Of a stretch of DNA of 64,000 nucleotides, positions 39,341 through 50,032 are shown piece after piece. Under the pieces are notes generated by a model that did no database searches, had not been told where the DNA came from, and was given only the letters and a program-made list of their open reading frames with translations. How positions within the stretch are numbered: position 1 is the stretch's first letter; each line of letters starts with the position of its first letter. The position numbers were made by a program, and so were the translations under genes. Origin of the DNA: Trichomonas vaginalis G3 (lineage: Eukaryota > Parabasalia > Trichomonadida > Trichomonadidae); assembly GCF_026262505.1 (NCBI RefSeq), contig NC_067203.1, positions 11,532,001 to 11,596,000 on the forward strand. The letters run 5' to 3'.

Positions 39341-40744
39341 ATGTCTAAAGCAGGCAAGGGCAATCAGCTCCAAGACTTGCAAGATAAGAGTCAGAAAGCA
39401 CAAGAAGAACTTGCTGCTAAGGAGAAGGAGCTCCAGGATACTAAGGATGCTTCAGTTCCAATTCGTAGAGAACGTGCTTTCCATATTGTTGAATCTCAAC
39501 AGATTAGAAACAATATGTTAATTCTCAAAGAGAAGAAGCAGCAACTCCAACTCGAAATCAAGATTCTTCAGAGAGAAGCCGAAGAAATTGAAGAAAAAAC
39601 AAAAACAGAAATTCAAGTTCATAAGCAAAAAGTCAAGCATCTTCTTCATACTCACGCTAATGATCTCCATAAGATAGAGGAAGATCATGATAGCGCAGAA
39701 AAAGCCCAGGCAAATGAACATCAAGAAGCAATGAAGCGTGCAAACGCCGAAGCCCTTAGGTTAATGGATGAGTTCATGAACAATCAGTCCAACCATTCTG
39801 GCCAAGTTGCTACCCATAAGGAAGATGCTAAAAACCTAAACGCACGTTTCAAAGAACAATACGAAAAACAGTTCGAAGAAATCGAAAGAAAGCAAAATGA
39901 GAACATGGAAGCCCTTTACGAAGATTATAATCTTCAGAGAATCAATGAACTCCATGAAATTCAAGAGAGAAAAGATCATCATATTAACCGTTTAATCAAA
40001 AGTCACAAGAAGGCATTCCAAGAGATGAGGAACTTCTACAACAAGATTACACAAGACCATCTTTCATACATTGCTCAATATAGTGCGGAATACGAAGCCA
40101 TTCAAGCCAGATTACGCGATTACGAACAGAGAAAGAAGAAATACGATAAAGAAATCAACGACCTAAACAAAGAACTTCATGTCCAGCGCGAAGAAAACGG
40201 AAATCTTCATAAAATCTTATCAACATATGATTCCGACAAAATGGCCCTTCAAAACTCGAAGAACATGATAGAAAGCCTTACTGCAGAAATAGATTCTCTC
40301 AAGCACCAGCACAGCGTCAAACTTGCCAAGTTCAAGAAGATGGAACAAGAAAAGGAACAACTACTCGAAAAATTCGAAGCATCAGTACACGATGTCAAGC
40401 AGAAGACAGAGTTCAGAGCCCTCCTTCTCGAGAAGCGCGTAGAAACACTCGGAGAAGTTTTAAAGAAGAAAGAAGGTTCTTTAGAAGAAATGATCGAAAC
40501 TTCGGAGATTCCACAAGACCAGGTTCAAGCAATTGCAGAGCAGGTCGCAGATCTTTTGCGCGCAAAGAACGCTGTAATCGATAACCTCGAATACGAACTT
40601 GCAAAGTCTACCAAAGAACACAATGACTTGATTCAAGTTTTCCGCGCGAAAATGGCTGCGGCAGGTGTTCCTGAAGACGAACTTAACTTCGAGTTGAGAC
40701 CTTCTAATACTACTACGGCTCCTGCTCCTTCATTGTTCCATTAA
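39341..40744 (+). CDS. DRC4: Dynein regulatory complex subunit DRC4 (GAS8/trypanin)
   Basis: 467 residues, nearly all coiled coil, the usual family length. Diagnostic stretches are RRERAFHIVESQQIRNNM near residue 43, HKKAFQEMRNFYNKITQDHL in the middle (the GAS-domain K-x-x-x-Y-x-x-I-T motif), VHDVKQKTEFRALLLEKRVE, and a C-terminal AKNAVIDNLEYELAKSTKEHNDL. DRC4 is a core part of the nexin-dynein regulatory complex, which links axonemal doublets and governs flagellar beating. Its presence fits a flagellate. Codon use leans to C-ending codons. Start at the first ATG. No stop-proximal oddities. Confidence 0.93.
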   Translation: MSKAGKGNQLQDLQDKSQKAQEELAAKEKELQDTKDASVPIRRERAFHIVESQQIRNNMLILKEKKQQLQLEIKILQREAEEIEEKTKTEIQVHKQKVKHLLHTHANDLHKIEEDHDSAEKAQANEHQEAMKRANAEALRLMDEFMNNQSNHSGQVATHKEDAKNLNARFKEQYEKQFEEIERKQNENMEALYEDYNLQRINELHEIQERKDHHINRLIKSHKKAFQEMRNFYNKITQDHLSYIAQYSAEYEAIQARLRDYEQRKKKYDKEINDLNKELHVQREENGNLHKILSTYDSDKMALQNSKNMIESLTAEIDSLKHQHSVKLAKFKKMEQEKEQLLEKFEASVHDVKQKTEFRALLLEKRVETLGEVLKKKEGSLEEMIETSEIPQDQVQAIAEQVADLLRAKNAVIDNLEYELAKSTKEHNDLIQVFRAKMAAAGVPEDELNFELRPSNTTTAPAPSLFH

Positions 40745-41277
40745 TATATATATTTTTTATTTTATATTCTTTTTCTTAGAATTTTATGTAAATTAATGAT
40801 TAAAATTTGTCTTAATAACTCTTTAATCATCATGTTTAATCGTTTGTATCTGTAGATAATAATGATATATTTCAAATTCGAAATAAATTATTGATTCGAA
40901 CTTATTTTTATATCTATTACACCTTCTCACTTAAACATATGGGCTGAAATTTAATTAATGCTTGCTCATATGTTCAATATCTTTCATAGATTTGTAATGA
41001 TTTTTTAAATTGTATTCGAAATCATTTGATTTTTTGAAAAGTATATTTAGACACAAAATGCTAAGAAAATTTAAAGATTATTAGGATGTTTATGTATTCA
41101 TATTTCCAATTATTTGTATCAAAATTAATGTTCATAATACAATTCACCATTTTTGGCAGAAACATGCGATGTGTAAGGAAAGATATATTAGTTCGTACGG
41201 TTACATTTTAAAAATATTAATAAGTTTTACTCTATAAAAATAAGAAGAAAAAAAGAAACTGTATAACTCTATTCATT
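40745..41277. other. Intergenic region between convergent genes
   Basis: AT-rich 3' flanks of DRC4 and IMP3; no gene seen. Confidence 0.5.
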
Positions 41278-41826
41278 CTATTCAAGATTGTCGAAATCAT
41301 CATATTGCTGGTTGAACTTCTTAACGTGAGCTTCAATCTTAGATCCGTGAGCCCAGTTAATATAATCCTCCATTTCCTTAGAAACTAATGTAGCTGGATT
41401 AGTTACAACATCAGGACCGATTCTAACATGTCCTTGGCGAACTAATTTGTCAGCTTCGCTAATTCTTTGGCAAAACTTCAAATTAACCATAATAACAGGT
41501 AGTCTACGCTTGCAAATAGCGACAACATTGATTTTTTCGCATTCAGATAATTGTGGAGTTTCGATAATTCCGAGTTTATAAACGCGATCGACAAATTGCT
41601 TTGTTAAATCAATACGGACTTTATCTTCTGGTCCCATTTGTCTGAGTGTGTTTGTAAAACGCTGGATCTTACCAACTAATCTGTTATATTGATGATATTC
41701 CTCTGAATTATCAAGGCAATAAATGCCAACTACTTGTCCAGAACGGAGGTTGTTTTCACCTTTCCAGTGGTATAGATTTGTTTTCTTGAGAAGCTTTTGT
41801 TCATGATATTTCAGCTTACGACCCAT
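41278..41826 (-). CDS. IMP3: U3 snoRNP protein IMP3 (S4-family)
   Basis: 182 residues, matching IMP3 end to end: MGRKLKYHEQKLLKKTNLYHW at the N-terminus, the S4-like RNA-binding region (FCQRISEADKLVRQGHVRIG), then PDVVTNPATLVSKEMEDYINW and a DDFDNLE end. IMP3 binds U3 snoRNA in the small-subunit processome of the nucleolus and helps it pair with pre-rRNA. It differs from ribosomal uS4 by the HEQKLL start and the MEDY...W segment. The gene ends at TAG exactly where the family ends, which shows TAG is a true stop in this genome. Confidence 0.96.
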   Translation of the reverse strand: MGRKLKYHEQKLLKKTNLYHWKGENNLRSGQVVGIYCLDNSEEYHQYNRLVGKIQRFTNTLRQMGPEDKVRIDLTKQFVDRVYKLGIIETPQLSECEKINVVAICKRRLPVIMVNLKFCQRISEADKLVRQGHVRIGPDVVTNPATLVSKEMEDYINWAHGSKIEAHVKKFNQQYDDFDNLE

Positions 41827-42266
41827 TCAAAAGATTTTGAAGACAAAACAATTAAATTTTCAAATAAATCACAAAATTATACTAAACAGAACCTATAATT
41901 TTTATTTATCTTAAAATTAATGTCCTATTACAAAGAATTCAATCAAGGATCAAATGCGACCAAATTATAACTATCGTCATTTAAAGTAATATTGTATATA
42001 ATGCATTCATAGACATAATTTATCGGCCAAGAATACTTGACAATATTCAGTTATCATATTGTTAAACCATATGTGAGATAAAACATGATAATAATGAAGA
42101 TTTTTGGGATGATTTTTTAATTTTGAGATTGATTTCAATTGTAAGTAAGATTGAAATGTTTGTTCAGGGATGCCTATTGATTTCTTGATAATTAATAATT
42201 ATTTTTATTTAAATTAGATTTACAAATAATATTTTTTACATACATACAACAAAACAATGATAAATA
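41827..42266. other. Intergenic region
   Basis: AT-rich spacer between two minus-strand genes; no gene seen. Confidence 0.5.
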
Positions 42267-43676
42267 TTAATTCTCAACAGTAGCAGATACCAAAGAATGC
42301 AAAAACTGCAGTTTTGATAACAAATCAGGTATAGTTGTATTTGCAAAAACTGTTTCACACTGTTGTTTGCATTCAGGGCATATGAGCATATCATCTGTAT
42401 GCTTTCCATGGCTTCTGCATATAGAGTGTCCGCATGGGACGAACGTCATTGGACCTTTCACTGGTTTCAAACATTCGAAACAAGTGTAAGAAGATTCAGC
42501 AGCTGTTACAGCGGCGTCTATCATTTCCAAGGAGTCTCTCAAGTTCTTCTGTTGCCTCTCCATCTTCTCTCTTCTTGCTTGGGCGTCCATTCCTTCGAGT
42601 TCTGAAAATTCCGCGTGTAATTTTTGTGCTTGTTCTCGTGCTTCCGCTTCATCTTTTGTTAATTGGTCGATTTCAACTTGAAGGGCCTGATTTTCGGCTG
42701 TCAATTGACGAACTGTAGCGAGATGGCTCTCGGGGACACTTGCGTATTCTTGTATTTTTTGTTTTGTTGTTTCAATTTCTTCTTTTGTTTGTTCAAGTTC
42801 GCGTTTTACGGCATCTGTACGCTTGGAAATGAGTTTGTATTTTTCATTATGGCGCTGCAATTGTCCTTGAAGCAGTTTTGTCTCCATTTCACCTTTTTGG
42901 AATGTTTCATAAACATCATTTCGACGTTGAGTAGCTTGTCTTGTTCTTTCACGCCAATCCGCTACTTGGGTATCGAATTTGGACTTCTCTCCTTCCAATC
43001 TTTGGTTCGTATCTTGAAGCTGTTGTTTCAATCTCGCTTGATTTAAAGTTAATTTGTCAATTTGCTGCTGTTTTCTTTGTTGTTCAAGACGTAAATCTTG
43101 TCCATCAGAGTTAAGCTTGTTCTCTAAATCTTCCATTGTAAGTTTAAGACGTTGAATCATTTGTAATTTTGCTTGAAGGTTCTTCTTCAAGTGTTTGTGA
43201 ACTGAATTCTTGAATTCTTTGCTTTCATTGAGTTTCTTAAGCTCTTTTTGTTGTTTATCAAGTTCCTTTTGATATGCTTCCGTACTTTCCTGAATTTTAT
43301 GAAGTGCTGCTTCTTCATTTTGAAGTTCTGTTGTTAATCGTTCGCTTTCTTTTCGTGTGTTTGCTAGTATTTTAACAAGATCTTCATATGGTCCTATACG
43401 TGATTGCAAAGATTTTAGATTTGCATTTGCTTCATTTAATTGATTTGTTAAATCACGCTCATAAGCAGGATCTCCTTGACAAAGTATTTCAACGTTATTA
43501 AGATTTCTCATGACTGTATTAATATCTGAATCCAATTGTTTAGTAATTAAACCATTTTCGAAGTAATGTTTCCTAACAATTTGTACCATCTGTTGTTCAT
43601 CTTGTGTAAGTACATTTAGCTTCAGAACATCATCAAGAGGGTTTAAATTTTCTAACTTTCTTGCACTATCACTCAT
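42267..43676 (-). CDS. Long coiled-coil protein with C-terminal RING-like finger
   Basis: 469 residues. From about residue 20 to 390 the protein is continuous coiled coil rich in Gln, Lys and Glu (ELQNEEAALHKIQESTEAYQ, KQQQIDKLTLNQARLKQQLQ). The last 75 residues hold a compact zinc finger: CFECLKPVKG...VPCGHSICRSHGKH...LICPECKQQCE, which is Cys/His spacing of a RING-type domain. The combination suggests a cytoskeletal or centrosomal scaffold with possible ubiquitin-ligase activity; I do not recognise a named orthologue. Start at the first ATG. It lies in tandem with the next upstream coiled-coil gene, 241 bases away. Confidence 0.8.
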   Translation of the reverse strand: MSDSARKLENLNPLDDVLKLNVLTQDEQQMVQIVRKHYFENGLITKQLDSDINTVMRNLNNVEILCQGDPAYERDLTNQLNEANANLKSLQSRIGPYEDLVKILANTRKESERLTTELQNEEAALHKIQESTEAYQKELDKQQKELKKLNESKEFKNSVHKHLKKNLQAKLQMIQRLKLTMEDLENKLNSDGQDLRLEQQRKQQQIDKLTLNQARLKQQLQDTNQRLEGEKSKFDTQVADWRERTRQATQRRNDVYETFQKGEMETKLLQGQLQRHNEKYKLISKRTDAVKRELEQTKEEIETTKQKIQEYASVPESHLATVRQLTAENQALQVEIDQLTKDEAEAREQAQKLHAEFSELEGMDAQARREKMERQQKNLRDSLEMIDAAVTAAESSYTCFECLKPVKGPMTFVPCGHSICRSHGKHTDDMLICPECKQQCETVFANTTIPDLLSKLQFLHSLVSATVEN

Positions 43677-43917
43677 ATTTTTTATTTATAAATAACGTAA
43701 TTTTTTGGATTGATGTATTTCATTATCATTTCTAAATAGCTCATATACTGTAGTGTAAATTCATCAGACATTATATCTAGATTCGTGCATCTAAATTTTC
43801 AAAATCCAAGATTTTGTTGGTCTAATTAGGCTTATTGAGATTTTTTATATCACATTAGTACTCTTGGTGAAAATAATTGTATATATAGTTCTTTAAAATA
43901 AATACTTTATTACATTT

Positions 43918-45423
43918 TTAAAAATAATCAAATTCTCTTCTTCCGAGATAATCTCTACATCTTTCCATTCTCTTCAAGCTAATGGCAACAGCAAGAATTG
44001 TCTTAAAGGAAGCATTTCCTTTTCTTGGGCAATCTGGCAATTTCATCAATCTCTTTTGGTTGCGAAGGCTTTCAAGTCTAACTTGCAAACTTCTTCCACC
44101 AACAGATGTGAGTGCACTTTCTTCTATAACAATCTGCATCTCTCTTTCACTTGATGGCTGAGCATCGAGGCCAAGAAGACCAGCGTAAATTCTTCTTGCC
44201 CACATCGTCCAGTTCAAGCCATTTGAGCTGACAGAAGATTGTGATTGATACTGGTATTGTTGCTGTTGTTGTTGTTGGTTTTGCATCTGCTGTTGAGTTT
44301 GTTGTTGGGAATTATTAATTGATGAATTGGAACGGCTGCGTTCATTGAGTTCTTTGACACTCTTTGAAAGTTCTGTGAGAATCTTTGTTTGTTTTTCAGC
44401 GTATTCAGTGAATTTTTGTGGTTTGTTGTCTCCGATAACTTCTCTTGCAGAGATATAGTCTTGAGCCATCTTCTGAACACCTGCGAAGAAAGTATCTCTA
44501 GAGTATGTCTCTTCTTCTCCAAGAGCTTCGTTAATGAGCTGCATAATTCTTCTGGCCTTTCTATCAAAGGAGTCTGATGGAGATGTTGGTGACTGTGGTA
44601 CTTGGGTGATGCTTTCGGCCTGTTTGAGCTTCTTCTGATAACCAGAAACTGTTTTTGCGAGTAAAGAAGTGATGAATGTTTCTTGAAGTAATAAATCGCA
44701 AACTTCTTGGTGTGTAAGAGCATTTGACTTAATGAAATGCTTGAGATTTTCTGTCCTGTGTTCCAAATCAATCTTCTGAGACATTACTTCGTTAATGTTA
44801 GCGAGATCAGTATCTTTTGGTACGTCTTTGGAGACATCATAAAGTAATTCTGTGGTTCTACGAGCTTGCTCTAAGAGTTGATTCTTTGTAGATTCTTGGA
44901 GGAATATTCTTCCAGTTGAATCAGAAATCAAAAACAATTGTTGATATTCTGGAGAATCAACAAGCCTTGTAAGAAAGTCTACATGACCTATCAACTGATG
45001 TCTTAATCTTTTAACGACATCGGCATTTGGATCGTTCTTTGAAAAAGCACCAAATGATCTTCTTGGAGATGTTGGAGAAGCTGGTACTTGTTGCTTCTTT
45101 TCTTGTAAGTAATTAACAAGTAAGTCGAGTTTATTTCTAACATCTCTATCATCCAAAATTTCTTCTAATTTTTCATTTTCTGGAGGGTTTAGAGAAATCG
45201 ATGATTTTTGCTTTTCTACTTCATCATTTATACGGCTTTCAACAGAAAGAATAACTGATTGAAGGAACTGGATTTTATTATCTCTATCCTGAATCTGAGA
45301 TCTTAATGATTCGACTGTTTTCTTAAGTAAATTAATTTGGTCACGCTGTGCTTCACCAATGAGTGATTTGCACTCATCAGAGGCAACCTGGATGTTTGAA
45401 AAGAGCGTGGAGATTGACTCCAT
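43918..45423 (-). CDS. Coiled-coil protein with polyglutamine tract, unknown function
   Basis: 501 residues. An N-terminal coiled coil (residues 25-75) is followed by helical regions separated by Ser/Pro linkers (VPASPTSPRRSFG, QVPQSPTSPSDSF) that look like proline-directed phosphorylation sites. A Gln-rich tract near residue 375-395 (QQQTQQQMQNQQQQQQQYQY) is encoded by CAA/CAG repeats at about 44240-44310. The C-terminal 90 residues are a conserved-looking helical segment (GLNWTMWARRIYAGLLGLD, GGRSLQVRLESLRNQK) with a basic end. No named family is recognised. Same strand as the coiled-coil RING gene downstream. Confidence 0.75.
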   Translation of the reverse strand: MESISTLFSNIQVASDECKSLIGEAQRDQINLLKKTVESLRSQIQDRDNKIQFLQSVILSVESRINDEVEKQKSSISLNPPENEKLEEILDDRDVRNKLDLLVNYLQEKKQQVPASPTSPRRSFGAFSKNDPNADVVKRLRHQLIGHVDFLTRLVDSPEYQQLFLISDSTGRIFLQESTKNQLLEQARRTTELLYDVSKDVPKDTDLANINEVMSQKIDLEHRTENLKHFIKSNALTHQEVCDLLLQETFITSLLAKTVSGYQKKLKQAESITQVPQSPTSPSDSFDRKARRIMQLINEALGEEETYSRDTFFAGVQKMAQDYISAREVIGDNKPQKFTEYAEKQTKILTELSKSVKELNERSRSNSSINNSQQQTQQQMQNQQQQQQQYQYQSQSSVSSNGLNWTMWARRIYAGLLGLDAQPSSEREMQIVIEESALTSVGGRSLQVRLESLRNQKRLMKLPDCPRKGNASFKTILAVAISLKRMERCRDYLGRREFDYF

Positions 45424-46084
45424 ATGTAATTTTTAAACGTGCACTTTTATTTTTTATATCCAATGCAGCTAGTTATCCTTGTAACCGGCTATCTTCTTAA
45501 TAGATCGTATAATCCTTAGCCCGAACTACATGTTTGTTAGGTGAATGTTACATCTTTACGATTTTATTGAATCTGATTAATATAATTACTGTCTAGTTTA
45601 TTCATGATCTAGACTGGTATGGTGTCATTATTGCTAATAGCCTCTTAGTAGAGTATAAATGAGTAATTGTTCAGATAAACCTGCTTTTCAATGGATTAAT
45701 TTTATGAAGTTTAAGGATTGAAATTCTTAATCAATATGTTTGATATTTCTTGTATGTGTGCTATATAGTCTTTTCAATAATGAGATCTCACAGAATCAGG
45801 CCCACAGTCTGGACCCGAGCCAAAATGTTGATCATGATTGAAAACTCTAATTTGGTTGAAAATGTATCTGTTTCTTACATAAAAATAATTTATTGATTGA
45901 CGAGTTTCAATTGAGTACAGATTTCTGAAATTCAAAAAAAAATGATGGGTAATTTAAATTTTATTAAATGTTTAAAAGAAATAGAAGTATTGAAATCGTT
46001 TACTAAAGAAAAACAGTGTAATTAATCATTCTTATTCGAAATCTGACATCATAATCTACTGTCAAAATCTCAACTTACAATTGA
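45424..46084. other. Divergent promoter region
   Basis: AT-rich spacer between the polyQ coiled-coil gene and the ArfGAP gene; no gene seen. Confidence 0.5.
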
Positions 46085-47044
46085 ATGTCTAATCAAACAC
46101 CTGAAGCGTTACAACTAGTAAAACAGTTAGTTCAGCAACCGGGTAATAACATCTGTGCCGATTGTCAACGTGAGCCTTCGAAATGGGCAAGTTCTACTCT
46201 CGGTATCTTCATTTGCTACAATTGCAGTGGAATTCACCGTGCATTAGGTACACATATCACTTTAGTTAGATCTTGCACGCTCGATGGATGGACACCGCAA
46301 CAAGCAAAAGTTATGAAACGCGTTGGAAACAAAGTTGCAAACGAATATTGGGAAGCTAACCTTCCTGCCGATTTTATGAGACCTCTACCGACAGATAGAT
46401 ATAATATGGAACGCTTTATTCGCGATAAATACGAACGAAAACTTTGGGCTGGCGAAGGCGAGCCACCACATTTAAGAAAACCAGGCTTTGCAAGGCCTAT
46501 CGGAAATCCACAGCCATATCCTCAGCTTCCTATTCAGCAAGCACCAGCTTCTGAGCCTCCTGTTCAAATACACTACGTTCCACAACAAGAAATTTCACAA
46601 CAGCCTCAATCTATACTGCAACCAACAGAACAAAAACCAGCACCACAACCAAAGCCGAAATCCGAAAAGAAACAGCCAGGTTTTAAGAAATTCGCAAAAC
46701 CACTTCACACATCTCAGTCAGAATCTCTCGAAAATCTTCATAGCCAAGATCAACAACAGCAATCGCCTACTCCAGATCCAGAACCTGAGCCAGAACACGT
46801 AGAACAACAGCAAAATCAAGAAGCCCCACATTTACTCGAATTTTGCGGTCCGAAAAAGCAATCTTTGTTCAAGAAGAAACCTAAGGGCCCAGCAAGATTC
46901 ATGAAAAAGCCTGTCGGAGAAGCTGTTATCAATCAGATGATTTCATCTCCAGAAACAAGGCCTATGACAGCTCCTGTCCAACCAAACAAGAATGCAGCAT
47001 TATCCCTCTTTGCAGGAATGAATATTTATCCAAACAAGAATTGA
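46085..47044 (+). CDS. Arf GTPase-activating protein (SMAP-like)
   Basis: 319 residues. The ArfGAP zinc finger is complete: C24-x2-C27-x16-C44-x2-C47, then SGIHRALG with the arginine finger R52, and TLDGWTPQQAKVMKRVGN through FIRDKYERKLWAG. It stimulates GTP hydrolysis by Arf proteins during vesicle budding at Golgi or endosomes. The rest is a Pro/Gln-rich disordered tail with basic patches (KPKSEKKQPGFKKFAKP, KKQSLFKKKPKGPARF) that may bind membranes or coats. There is no PH, ankyrin or BAR domain, so SMAP/small ArfGAP is the closest type. First ATG used. Confidence 0.93.
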   Translation: MSNQTPEALQLVKQLVQQPGNNICADCQREPSKWASSTLGIFICYNCSGIHRALGTHITLVRSCTLDGWTPQQAKVMKRVGNKVANEYWEANLPADFMRPLPTDRYNMERFIRDKYERKLWAGEGEPPHLRKPGFARPIGNPQPYPQLPIQQAPASEPPVQIHYVPQQEISQQPQSILQPTEQKPAPQPKPKSEKKQPGFKKFAKPLHTSQSESLENLHSQDQQQQSPTPDPEPEPEHVEQQQNQEAPHLLEFCGPKKQSLFKKKPKGPARFMKKPVGEAVINQMISSPETRPMTAPVQPNKNAALSLFAGMNIYPNKN

Positions 47045-47270
47045 AAATTACGCTTCAATTCTTATCTTTTTCAACTTCATCAGTTATTTTTATGTTAATT
47101 GAAATATAAATTTCTTTTAAGTTAGTTTTAGCTCATTTTTAATTGTAAAAAAAGAAATTTTTTTCGAAATGAAAAATTTGAGAAATTGAAAATATAACTA
47201 ACGAAATATTAAGCTTAAATAAAAATCATTTTCGGAAGTAAATCAATACAAACTAGTTTAATATAAGAAA

Positions 47271-48254
47271 TTAAAATTTTCTATCGCGAATTGTCCAGAT
47301 ATTCAAGCGGTAAAATACGGCTATCCTTAGAAGATCGATAGCCATCTTGATCATTCCGGATATTTTCATCTTACTACCTTCAATTTCGTTCCATTCGACG
47401 CTGATTTCGGAAACTTTCATTTTACGGCGCCTTGCAATAACGAGAAGTTCAGGATCGAAGCACCATCTTTGAACATGTTGGTTCATGAAAAGCATTTTAC
47501 AGGCATCTCTTGTAAATAGCTTGAAACCGCATTGTGTATCTTTAATTCCATGTACACCGCTAATAACAATGAGAATATGCATGCCGAGTCCAAGTATTTT
47601 GCGAATAAAAGTACGATGAACTTTTGATTTATCTTCATTAAGAGTTCTAGAGCCAACAACGATGGCTTCTTTATTATTTTTCATTAGTTTCTTTATTTCA
47701 TTTTCAAGAAGTCCGAAATCGCTTATCTTTGTAGCTCCATCAGCATCGACCATTAAAACAAGCTGTCCTCTTGCATGAAGACAACCTGCTTGGATTGCAG
47801 CACCTTTGCCCATGTTATGTGGCTGATTGAGAAGGAAAATATTAGAATATCTTTCAGCATATTCCAAAACAACGTGAGCTGTTCTATCTTTGGAGCCATC
47901 ATTGACGACAACAATTTCCCATGTAAAGTTGTTATCTTTGTAGCGGCGCTGTTCTAGATATTCAATTGTCTCTTCAAGCATTTTTGGAAGGCGCTTTTCT
48001 TCATTGTATGCTGGAACAATGAAACTAACATAAACTTGCGGCTTATCGAAAATTGTTTTGAAAGGTACGTTTTCGTTTGGATTTTTAGCTGGTTGAACAT
48101 AATAATTAAGCTTTTTTGGATTATTCTTTGGTAATTGCGTTAAATCAAACAATGTTGTGTCGTCTCCGAAGCGCATTAGAATTGCCATGATAAATCCTAA
48201 AATAAGGAAAATAATTAATATATAAACAGAGAGTTCAGCTAATTGTTTTTCCAT
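47271..48254 (-). CDS. ALG5: Dolichyl-phosphate beta-glucosyltransferase (ALG5)
   Basis: 327 residues with an N-terminal membrane anchor ([18 protein letters not shown]) and a GT2 catalytic domain facing the ER cytosolic side. Motifs: [47 protein letters not shown], the DxD-type [18 protein letters not shown], and [24 protein letters not shown] and the anchor separate ALG5 from the related dolichyl-phosphate mannose synthase DPM1. It makes Dol-P-Glc, the glucose donor for lipid-linked oligosaccharides. T. vaginalis is reported to build only a Man5 precursor without glucose, so what this enzyme supplies is an open question. Confidence 0.9.
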   Translation of the reverse strand: MEKQLAELSVYILIIFLILGFIMAILMRFGDDTTLFDLTQLPKNNPKKLNYYVQPAKNPNENVPFKTIFDKPQVYVSFIVPAYNEEKRLPKMLEETIEYLEQRRYKDNNFTWEIVVVNDGSKDRTAHVVLEYAERYSNIFLLNQPHNMGKGAAIQAGCLHARGQLVLMVDADGATKISDFGLLENEIKKLMKNNKEAIVVGSRTLNEDKSKVHRTFIRKILGLGMHILIVISGVHGIKDTQCGFKLFTRDACKMLFMNQHVQRWCFDPELLVIARRRKMKVSEISVEWNEIEGSKMKISGMIKMAIDLLRIAVFYRLNIWTIRDRKF

Positions 48255-48910
48255 TTTTTGATAAAAATTGACATTTTTTTCATTTCTTTCAATAGTTCAA
48301 CTTGAATACACTCTTTGCTATATGATTTCTAGAATGGACGCCCGTCATACAAGCAAATGTCTTTATTCCACCTAGTTTAAAATACTTTGAATCTTTATTT
48401 CGATTCTTTATTTTCAATCAGGCAATTAAAATTCTTCGAATTCATGATAAGATGATCTAATTCATGAAGTTGATCTCTATGTTATCATGAAAATATACTA
48501 TTCACAAAAAAAAGGTCACATTTTAAAAAAAAACACGTCTAATGTACAATATTGGAAATTCTAATTTCACAAATGCTTTAAAATACAGCTAGAATCCTAT
48601 TTTCTAAGCGTACTACGCAAAATTAAAGAATTTTCTACAACTTTTACCTGGATATATAATAAAAACTTGATTTATACTCTTTTTAGTAGAATTTTTTACT
48701 ACACTAGATCATGGGTTAGCATATTATGCTTCATATTTTGGTATAAAATATGATTTTGAAGTTGATATTTGTAATTTAAAATTTTTTTTGATTTCCTCCC
48801 TTCCTTTCATCATCACATTGGATATATAAAACAACCACAAAGCATTCATTGTTATATTGTAATATCAAATTTTCCAAAAAAAAATTCAAAAAAACAAATA
48901 TTCGGCTTAA
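48255..48910. other. Intergenic region
   Basis: AT-rich spacer up to the left end of the TIR element; no gene seen. Confidence 0.5.
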
Positions 48911-50032
48911 GGGTGCGCTGTAGTCTGTAAGTAAACTTCAGAATTTTTTTGACGGTCTCAATTTGAAAAGTACTTTTTCTCGATATCTGCTGAACATTTT
49001 TTGGAGTTGATGAAAGATAATAAACCATTATATTATGAGGAGTATTTATGATTTCGTTTTTCGCGAAAATCCTCTAAAAACCATGGTATTTTGAAATTTT
49101 AAGATTTTTTGGATTTTTTTTATTTTTTCTACGATTATAAACGGCGAAATTATTTTCGAATTTAAATTATATTATTAGAATTATTTATCAATCTAAATGC
49201 TTGGGATAACAAAGTTTTCCCAAACTAATGACTAATTAATGGTCATATTTTATAATTACGGTTCCTTCCCTGAAATTCAATAATATTTGATTTATGGATG
49301 CAGAGTTGTTCATGTATTGCTATAAATCAAGCTAAAATAAATTTTCTCAAAAATTAGTAAATCTTCTTGTAAATAGAGTTTTGGAGGGGTTATTATGAGA
49401 TATATAAATTTCATTGGGCGAAATAGATATTTCTAAAGCTTGTAATATGCATACAAACTATTAGATTCCTACCTATCAAAAAATTTTAATAAGATATGCT
49501 GTGTTTAAGGCTTGATTTGATCTTGAAAATATCTATGTTTACAATATATGAAGTTTATAATATAATTAGGATATGTATATGAAATAAAATTATTTTATAT
49601 AAATTTTGAAAAATTAGTGAATTATATTGAGTAAGGTATATTTAAAACTAAGTTTTTATTCATCTGAAGTGTGATATTTGAAAAATAGAAGAAGTAACGG
49701 AAAATAATATATTAGATTGTAGTTCGTAATTTAAATAAACATAAAAAGCTGCTGTATATTCAATACGTGAAGCATTTTGCAGTCTTCTTTACCGAATATT
49801 TGATATGTATTTGTTGTAACGGCTGATTTTATTTTGGAACTTGAAGAAAAAACCAAAATCTTCGTAGTGATTCTGTATAGATTTGCTGCTCTTGGCTTAT
49901 AAATGAAATCGATGAAGTTTCATTTTTTGCGAAAAATCTTCAAGTTCGAAGGTACCAAAATAGGTCTCGAACTAGAAAAAAAAATCATGTCAAAAAAAAT
50001 TCTGAAGTTTACTTACAGACTACAGCGCACCC
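48911..50032. mobile_element. Non-autonomous TIR element, 1122 bp, TTAA flanks
   Basis: The left end (GGGTGCGCTGTAGTCTGTAA...) and the reverse complement of the right end agree over about 43 bases, differing only by one T in a T run. Both ends abut TTAA (48907-48910 and 50033-50036). No transposase-like ORF lies inside; the interior is AT-rich, with a looser inner symmetry around GCGAAAA-type words (near 49060 and 49930). TIRs that are nearly identical suggest recent mobility in trans. It shares the TTAA-GGGTG start with the element at 5642-6160, but the TIR sequences then diverge, so the two belong to different families of one type. Confidence 0.88.
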
